A stretch of DNA of 64,000 bases. Source: Ophioderma brevispina. Its lineage: Eukaryota; Echinodermata; Ophiuroidea; Amphilepidida; Ophiodermatidae. Below are positions 57,181 to 64,000 of this stretch, one piece after another. A model generated the notes under the pieces. The model made no database searches, had not been told where the DNA came from, and saw only the letters and a list, made by a program, of their open reading frames with translations. The translations under genes were made by a program, and so were the position numbers. How positions within the stretch are numbered: the first letter of the stretch is position 1; each line of letters opens with the position of its first letter. The stretch lies in assembly GCA_023653785.1 (NCBI GenBank), contig JAMKCH010058227.1, positions 1 through 64,000 on the forward strand, written 5' to 3'.

Positions 57181-58019
57181 ACGCAGTCAGGGAAATGCGG
57201 GCCATGAAACGGCAAATGGATTCTAACCATCAGGTGACGATCACCCTTCTTGAACAAAACATGGCAGAGATTCGGCAGCTCCGACAGATAGTACAGCGGC
57301 AGCAGCAGCAGCAACAGCGGCAGCAGCAGCAGCAACAGCGGCAGCAGCAGCAGCAACAGCGGCAGCAGCAACAGCAGCAGCAGCAACAGCGGCAGCAGCG
57401 ACAACAGCAGCAGCAGGAAGAACAGGCACATCAGCAACAGATACAGCAGCCTGAGCAACAGCTGCAGCAGCCTGAGCAACAGCAACCACAGCAGCAACAG
57501 GGGGAACAGCAGCATCCCCAGCCCCAGGAGGATTCGTACAACACCAAGTGGTGCCGGGTGGAACGGGGAGAAATGAGGACAGTGCGTGAAACTAACAGGG
57601 GCGGGATTGCAGAAATAGGCGGCGTCCACAAAATTTCCATTCGCCACGAAATTTATGTAAGAATTTGGAGTAGCGCAGACGAACCATCGAAATTCATCAT
57701 CAAGCTTTTAGACAAGGTAATATCTAAAGAAACACTATCAGAAGGCCTATTTTATGGGGCCAATCCCACAAATCCCACACCAGAAAGGCCGCGACGGACT
57801 TGCCTGTATCGGCTGCAACCCATGCAAGCCCTTTTGGAGCAAACATCAACAGTTTTTCCAGGGTGCCTCACGTCTTCTTTCATGAAAAAAATGGAAAAGA
57901 AAATAAACGATAAGTGCAGAAATATTCGCAACAGTAGGTTTGAATGTAGTTTTAATCCTGCTTTTGAAACATTCAGAAAAATACAAACTTGCCGATCACC
58001 TGTTATTCGCGGTTCGTAA
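57181..58019 (+). CDS. last exon of BEN-domain protein gene
   Basis: The acceptor CACCCTTCAG ends at 57180; entry phase 1. Encodes a short heptad-like helix (REMRAMKRQMDSNHQ, LLEQNMAEIRQLRQIV), a polyglutamine tract with regular Arg, a linker with ESSY-like acidic end (PQPQEDSYNTKWCRVERGE), then a BEN domain at about 57650-57940: YVRIWSSADEPSKFIIKLLD, SKETLSEGLFYG and MKKMEKKINDKCRNIR. BEN domains bind DNA or chromatin partners; coiled coil plus C-terminal BEN is the BEND5-like layout. TAA at 58017. No intron is needed within the exon. A start at the in-frame ATG at 57144 would lie inside the intron and is unlikely to be used. Confidence 0.8.
57287..57420 (+). repeat. CAG/CAA tract with 21-base unit
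   Basis: CGGCAGCAGCAGCAGCAACAG is repeated at least three times exactly, then with extra CAG/CAA and CGA units. Translated it is (RQQQQQQ)n, a seven-residue period. Mixed CAG/CAA codons would limit slippage. The antisense Ala/Leu/Cys-rich frames are shadows. Confidence 0.95.
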
Positions 58020-58044
58020 CAGTGCATAAATTGTTTATTTGAAG

Positions 58045-58400
58045 GGGCAGGAGGAGATTTTTTGAGGATGCGAATTTCTATCAATTTACACTTGATCGGT
58101 TGTGGATCACTTACTGAGAACGTTTCAAAGGTTTATTGGACAAGCAAGTAGAAAAAAGAAAACCCAAAATTATGTTTTGAACTTGCCTGCTATCGTAATC
58201 GGCTCTAAAGAAAAGCATGCTTTGATTTTCTGCCGTGCACGACAGAAAATACTAAATCATCTTATTACATAAAGACTGCGTATACGGTTTATTCACTTCA
58301 GGTGTAATCTAATGCATTGGCAACCATTTAAAATATGCAAAAAACCCGGGTTCGAAAAAATGGGGCACTTCTTTCTGAAAATTTTGTCCTCGTGCCTCTT
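58045..58400 (+). repeat. ~360-bp dispersed repeat, copy 2
   Basis: Matches 26640-26995. Begins GGGGCAGGAGGAGATTTTTT only about 25 bases after the BEN stop codon, so it would lie in the 3' UTR. Contains an extra TGCCGTGCACGACAGAAAAT segment absent from copy 1; the word GTCGTGCACGAC recurs near 58737. Confidence 0.8.
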
Positions 58401-58988
58401 TAATGAAGCTTGTTGGGTATAGACATTTGATAAACATCTGACAGTGTTTGAAGTCGGATGAGCTCTAATGACCTTCAGAAATATTGGCATTTGATGTTGA
58501 CTACATTGCATAAAACGTATTTACCAATAACACATTTTTCTAAACATATTCTTGCCTTCATTTTCAAACCGGTTTTAAGAACACGAGTTTCCAGAAAAAA
58601 AAAAAATATGCACCCCAAGGTTTGTCGAAAGCAAGATTTTTGCATATTTACATTGCTTATAGCAATGTATTAATTCACACCTGAAATGAAATAAGCCAAA
58701 AACACCGTCGTTAAAACGAGAATTTAGCATATCTTGTCGTGCACGACACCCGGACACGACAGAAAGTCTAGGCATACTTCTCTATTAGCCGATTAGGACA
58801 GCAGGCGAGATCAAAACTCATGTTTTTTGGATTATTTTCTACCTGCTTAATTGTTCAATAAACCGTCGTAACGTTCCCACTATGTGTTCTACAACCAATC
58901 AAGTGCAGATTTACAAAAAAATGTATCCTCGGGAAATCTCCTTACGTCCCTTTAAATAGTAACACGTTTGAAATTTGATGGATAGTGC
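58401..58988. other. downstream of BEN gene, no gene seen
   Basis: Chance frames only. GTCGTGCACGAC palindrome and GGACACGACAG near 58737-58762. A CAATAAA on + near 58855 is a possible poly(A) signal. Confidence 0.35.
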
Positions 58989-59723
58989 TTAAGGGGGAAG
59001 TGACCTCAAGTTCAGAAGACTTGAAGAAAATTGGGATTTTACCAAAACCAAAATCTACAAAGTATTAGCTTCAATTCTAACTTTTTATATTTGGTCGCAA
59101 ATTTGTCGATCAAAAGTTATTGCCAAAGTAGGTGACGAATTATGACAAAATTCGAAAAATAGCAAGCTTGTCCTATGTTATTATGTATAACATACTTTCG
59201 TTGGTATTTTTTTTGTTTTTCAAGCTGCGATGTTTAACAAATTTTATTAAAAATCAGGAATTCCACCTAAATTGATCAATTTGATGCAAAATGTATTTTT
59301 TTTTTGTGGAAAGGACTTTGTATTAAAATGTCCACTTTTTTACCGTTTTGACCTAAAATATATATTTTAAACCAGAAATATATTTTTTTTTTTTGGGGGG
59401 GGGATAAACTCTGCATTAGGTTACACTACTTAAGATCAGTGAATCCGTTTAATAAAACATAACACATATCTAACAACCCACAAAAGTATTTGAACTTAGG
59501 GGGAAAGTTTTCATTAATGCATTTTAACCCATTCTTGTTAAAATTGACCTTTGACCTCAGCTAACTTGCATACGATAACCCAGATACTGTTATTTCATGT
59601 ATATTCTGAAACTTTGTTTCATACTGAAAACGTTGATATACAACATGCCCATATTCATGTTAAAACTAGTATTGCTATATGCAAAAGAAAATGGGACTCC
59701 AAACTGAGGGCACTTCCCCTTAA
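58989..59723. mobile_element. 735-bp MITE flanked by TTAA
   Basis: Left end TTAAGGGGGAAGTGACCTCA; right end GAGGGCACTTCCCCTTAA, inverted complements. TTAA at both ends is the target duplication typical of piggyBac-type elements, but the same four bases are symmetric so this is suggestive only. The interior is AT-rich with T and G runs (59386-59404); no transposase frame. Confidence 0.8.
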
Positions 59724-62700
59724 CAAGTAGAACATTCATGGTTATTAGGCATTTGGCACATGTCTAGATTGTGAACATGATTACAAATTTAAAGCCAGAA
59801 CTGAGGTATAATTGCTAAACATATTTTGCAGTTACGGTGCACAACGCACCAAGTTTCATAGGTACGGCAATCTTCAATTGACTGTCATGGCCCGAATTAC
59901 CTTGCATATCTCCAAAAAATGTTGGTATTTAATGTTGAATAAACCAAAGAAGTTATATACAGTTGGCACAAAAAGTATCTCGGCATGTTTTTCGATCAGC
60001 ATTGTGCCAAAGTCCGATTAGTGCAACTTTTGTTGGGGGGGGGGGGGGGGGTTGCGCCTCTTTTGGGAGTTGTAGCTCAGCCATTTTGCACGCTTTTTAC
60101 AAGCGAGGTGTTAAATGAAAGAGCAAGACGTGGGGAACAAAGTGCATATTTCAAAAACTTTCAAAATTATCGGGCTTTGGCAAAATACTGATCGAAAAAA
60201 CATTGCTGTTGAGGAACTTTTTGCGCCAACTATAGTGAGAATGCCAGTGCTTGAAATTGTTCTAATGGATAAAGGTCTATGGCCTCACAAATTATGGATG
60301 ACCGCAACCATGCAGTATCGGTCCGCGGTTTATCACGACTCAGAGTGTGTTTTAAGTCGATCCCACAATGCACCAGTTTGGGGAAATTTCACCTCAAAAA
60401 GGTCATGTGATCCCCAAAATCCTATTCTTAACATATAAAAATCCTGACTTATACACCATTTTAGCCCACGAAGCGTTAGTACTTAGGGAATTTTTAGCAT
60501 GATCATGGAAATGTCTTGTGGTTTCTTAAAGTTCTTGAACACTATTTATCCCTAAATACTGACATGTGTTTAGTACAGTACAGTACAGTAATAGCACGGT
60601 TGCATGCATTAATGGGATTAAGAATTCAAAACACCCTTTGATCACAGGACTGAAGTAGCCCACTTCTGTATTAATGAATGGGTTCATCTTTCCGCCGGGA
60701 GGGGAATTCGCCTTTGTTCGGCGAAAAATTGTGTTCGTCCTTCGTTTTTTCGTTCAAAATATCTGTTTCCTCCTTCCCGCCCGATTTTTATGAATTTCTT
60801 TCTCCGTTTAAAAGTACTGTTCCCCCCCACTCTCCCCTTGATGAAAATGTTCATTTTCTCCTCTCCCCTTACAAAATGTTTTCTTATTCTCCCTCAAACC
60901 CTCCACCGACGGGCCGTAAATAACGACCCTCCTAAGTGTGAATATCAGTTGTATCAAGTGACTTTCTTGAGCAGTTTCAATTAGATTTTGCAGCTCCTTT
61001 TCATGCAGAACAGCACAACCAGCGTAATCCACTCTAACCAGATTCATTGGTTAGCTTGGAGCTCTAAAATCATTTGTCATATTTTTTGCCACATTTTGTA
61101 TCAACTTTTTTAATCAAAATGTTTATCATTTTTGATTCAAAAAGCAGTTAAAAAGTTTACAAATTCAACTTGGTGGGCTTCCGCTGACATATTAATCCGT
61201 ATCAAAAATTACTTACTTTGTTTTAGACTAATAGTTTGTGTAATATAACAGAAAAGAACGATCTTGAACTTTTGTTTTTTGAGTGATGGATAGGGGTTGT
61301 ACCTAATGGGATGTAAACTAGCTCAGATGCTAGTAATAATATTGGTAATATTGGATAGCCGCGTCCCCCTCTTTCATTGATAGGTAACTTAGATGAGTCA
61401 CTGTAAAATGTTTTCTTGGTAAAATGCATATTTAAGGCCTGCTTTGGCAAATACATATTCTTCTTGAACCATAGTAGAAATCAACAAAATAGAAATTACA
61501 ATTGAAAACAGATTAAGACCCGAAGAAGCTGTCCTCGGCCTGTCAATGTTTCCAACCTAGCTTCAAAGACGTCTTACGAAACTGAATGTCGTGAATGAAA
61601 ACATGACCTGTTTTTTCATAAAGGCGGACTCAGAGATTTTGAAATAATATTTTTGTGTGTATTAATTATCTAAAATTAGATTGCCCAATTCCAAATTTGA
61701 GTTGAATCAGAATTTCCTGTTTTATTGCAGTAAATTTATTGGTAGTATAACAGTACCATAGGATCATTGTATAACAAAAATTCGATTTCGAATTTTTTAC
61801 AAAGTTGCGATTTTCTACATCGAAAGGCATAGACACAGCTTATTATTTCACCGGTGATTATGTGGAGCGAGTCATTATGTATAATGCAAATTCTATTACT
61901 CTGCTGCCCATTATTGAAAATGGACAGTCTGATTGTCAGTTTTACCTGCCCATTATCTGGCAATAATGGAGTCGCGAATGCATTTTCGTATTAAATCAAG
62001 CCTGTTTTGTTTAAGAAATAGAAAAAACGCCTCGCCCATTATTTAGTTTTTTTTTTCCGACTCGGACACATTATTCGCCCATAAATGAGAAAAACAGAGG
62101 ACCGTATCCTGAGGAAATCGCCGATTCTGCCTTTTTAAAACTGTTGCATAGAGACGTACTTTTGCAAAGTGTTTGGAATATATTGACTTTTTGTCTAACT
62201 ATAAAGAGCGTGTTTCAAAATAGGCTTCACATAATGTGTCTAGTTTCAGACAGTTTTTTTTTGCATGTACCAACGTTGCAAAAATCAATGCACCGCCAAA
62301 GTGCCTGTTTGTTTTTAGTGTTTGGTTTTTATTTAGTTAGTGCGTCTGTAATGGGAAAATACATTGTCCGAAAATTCCAACCTCGTGCATACTTAATAGT
62401 TAGTTAGGTTGTATACAGAGAACGAAACACAAAAAAAAATAAGACGAATATCTGCCCTTTTCGAAGTAGTAAGCAATCGTTTTTAAAATATTCCAGGAAT
62501 TAAACGCGTCGTTTCATGTTTTTGTATTTTTTTTAAATTAGCAATGTATTAATTTGAAAGACAAATTGCATAGGGGCTATGTACATTAATTTATTCCCTG
62601 TATTAAGGTAGCGTAGTATTGTGTAAAGTATTGGATATGCATACGCCGAGGCGTCACGTCTTCGATTTCCAGGCATTTTAAGTAGGCCTACATGTATAAA

Positions 62701-62955
62701 ATTTACTTAACATGATAAAAGTCGCTACATATTAAGATGAATAATGCAATGTAACAATGCACATTGTACCCTCGAAAAACACCTCTTTTTTCCATTGTCT
62801 GTAACTACAAGGGATTAGATCTGTGAATAAAAAGAACTGACACTAACTTTAGTCAATTCGGAGAATTTGGTCTGTAAATTAGCGGATTATGTCTGTAAAA
62901 AAGGGAAGCCCATGAGGCCCAGTTTTTTGCTATTGTTTTGATTGAGAGTTTTTAA
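59724..62955. other. intergenic, no gene seen
   Basis: A G run of about 20 at 60035-60053. The frame 60115-60438 has no recognisable domain. 60418-60548 is the partner of 17630-17760. A short AGTACAGTACAGTACAGTA repeat at about 60572. 60680-62400 shows chance frames only. Confidence 0.4.
60418..60548 (+). repeat. dispersed repeat shared with 17630-17760
   Basis: CATTTTAGCCCACGAAG, AATTTTTAGCATGATCAT, GTCTTGTGGTTTCTTAAAG and TTGAACACTA align with the other copy. Confidence 0.65.
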
Positions 62956-62969
62956 CAGTGTGATATGTC

Positions 62970-63078
62970 GCCAGAAGATTCAATTTTGCAACCAAAAAAT
63001 AGGAGTAGCAGATTCTCAGGGTTGGTAACCACCCTCCCTTTTGGTGTGTTGTTACAAAAATGGTTCAAGTAGACGAAC
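62970..63078 (+). mobile_element. right-arm fragment of GTCTACC-type element
   Basis: GGTTGGTAACCACCCTCCC, TTGTTACAAAAATGG and CAAGTAGACGA correspond to 43450-43520. Further blocks at 63120-63380 (GGTGACCCCCAAAC, TGACGTCACTTATTACGTCA) belong to the same family in decayed form. Confidence 0.65.
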
Positions 63079-63379
63079 TACCTTCTCCGGGGTAGAGAGA
63101 ATATTGTCAAAGTAGTAGTGGGTGTGGTGACCCCCAAACTATTTTCTTTTGTGCCAGCAAACTGTTGTAATATGTTTTTTTCCCATACACCACTTCTATG
63201 TGTGTACTTGTTAGTTAATATTTATTTTACCTAGAAACCTAGTTAGCTTCAAATTGGCACCCAAAAGACTAATTTGCATTTCCTTTGAAAAGTCGAGAAA
63301 ACCTTGATTTTTCGCGATGTTTGCGGGTTTTTTTTTTTCGTATTTTTATGACCCTGACGTCACTTATTACGTCACTGTG

Positions 63380-64000
63380 ACCAAATACTTGAAATGTTGT
63401 ATGTACTGAAAATGTATTTAATATGGCTACTCTACAACCTATACTACAATAAGTAATATTTCATAAATCAGGCTCTTAATTCTAGATCCCAAATGTTGAT
63501 CTAGAGAGAGAAGATGTGAGGACGTTTAGATCCGAATATGAACGTCTTTTATGCTTGCGGGATGAGGTAGGGAGGCCCGCGAGCGCACAGTAAGTTTCTA
63601 GCTGGGTGGATACGGAGACGAATAGCGCGCGGAATATTTAACCGCAGTAACTATATGTCACTCCACACCAGGGAGGCCGCATGGAAGAGAAAGAATGTGG
63701 CAAAACACTCCTTGGGAACATAGAGAATGGCTTAGAAGATGGGATGGTGGTTAAACAATTAGTTAGTCAAAGGAGGTGATTCGTACAGAACCTGGAATTG
63801 GTTTCGTACTCGAAAACGCAAATGATTTGAAATAATCGGAGGAGAAAGGAAGAGTGCATCGCATGTTAGACCCTATAAACATTAATTTATGACATATCCG
63901 GGTGCAATTAGCCAAGTAGGTTCATTGTGATCTTGTGTTAGAATGTGCTGTCTATAAGGGGCATGTGTCTCATGGTGGGACACCTTTGCGTACAAAACAC
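63380..64000. other. intergenic, unclassified
   Basis: 63480-64000 is less AT-rich than its surroundings (GCCCGCGAGCGCACAG, AATAGCGCGCGG). No frame of length. Could be part of an LTR or another element extending beyond the window; no partner copy is present here to test that. Confidence 0.3.

Noticed and set aside
57177..57647. Antisense Leu-, Ala- and Cys-rich frames opposite the BEN exon
   Set aside because: Shadows of the CAG/CAA tract.
60115..60438. 107-residue plus-strand frame
   Set aside because: No recognisable motif and no splice context; adjoining sequence is a dispersed repeat.

Overview
The window is AT-rich, intron-bearing, repeat-laden animal nuclear DNA. Frequent words such as TAGGCCTA and ACATGTA, dense short inverted-repeat transposons and a foldback element built from short tandem subrepeats suggest a marine invertebrate deuterostome, most likely an echinoderm or hemichordate. 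That placement is inference from word usage and repeat style; no diagnostic gene fixes it. Many repeat copies and one coding region differ by single-base gains and losses, so the sequence may carry uncorrected indels.

Two genes are well supported. The first is on the minus strand at 25538-33155. Five exons with canonical splice sites and matching phases encode a protein of about 545-590 residues: a helix-turn-helix segment, a Tc1/IS630-type DDE catalytic core with all three acidic residues kept, a Cys-rich segment and a C-terminal C2H2-like finger. It is probably a transposase-derived gene, or an intron-containing transposase. Its introns hold MITEs, TA arrays and a nine-base tandem array.

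The second is a plus-strand BEN-domain gene. Its last exon (57181-58019) encodes a short coiled coil, a polyglutamine tract made of a 21-base unit, and a C-terminal BEN domain. Candidate upstream exons of the same gene are at 38696-38906 (acidic N-terminus plus a small beta-rich domain) and 49581 onward (Gln-rich). The Gln-rich region at 49905-51129 reads as protein only if several frame changes are allowed, and ends in a 13-residue (39-base) repeat and a GT donor.

Most of the rest is mobile DNA. In order it includes: a 183-bp MITE (767, second copy at 24717); a 516-bp MITE (2490, second copy 6661, partial copy 18287); a 168-bp MITE (3533); a 275-bp near-palindrome (4064); a ~210-bp tandem array interrupted by a 5'-truncated LINE (12150-13915); nested inverted-repeat elements at 15362-16406 and 33813-35416; a ~3.4-kb foldback element (18871-22315) that split another MITE; an inverted-repeat element with GTCTACC ends (42729-43525) plus fragments; an inverted repeat at 48765-49485; and a TTAA-flanked element (58989-59723). 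Stretches described as empty showed no coding signal beyond chance ORFs. No rRNA, convincing tRNA or CRISPR array was seen.
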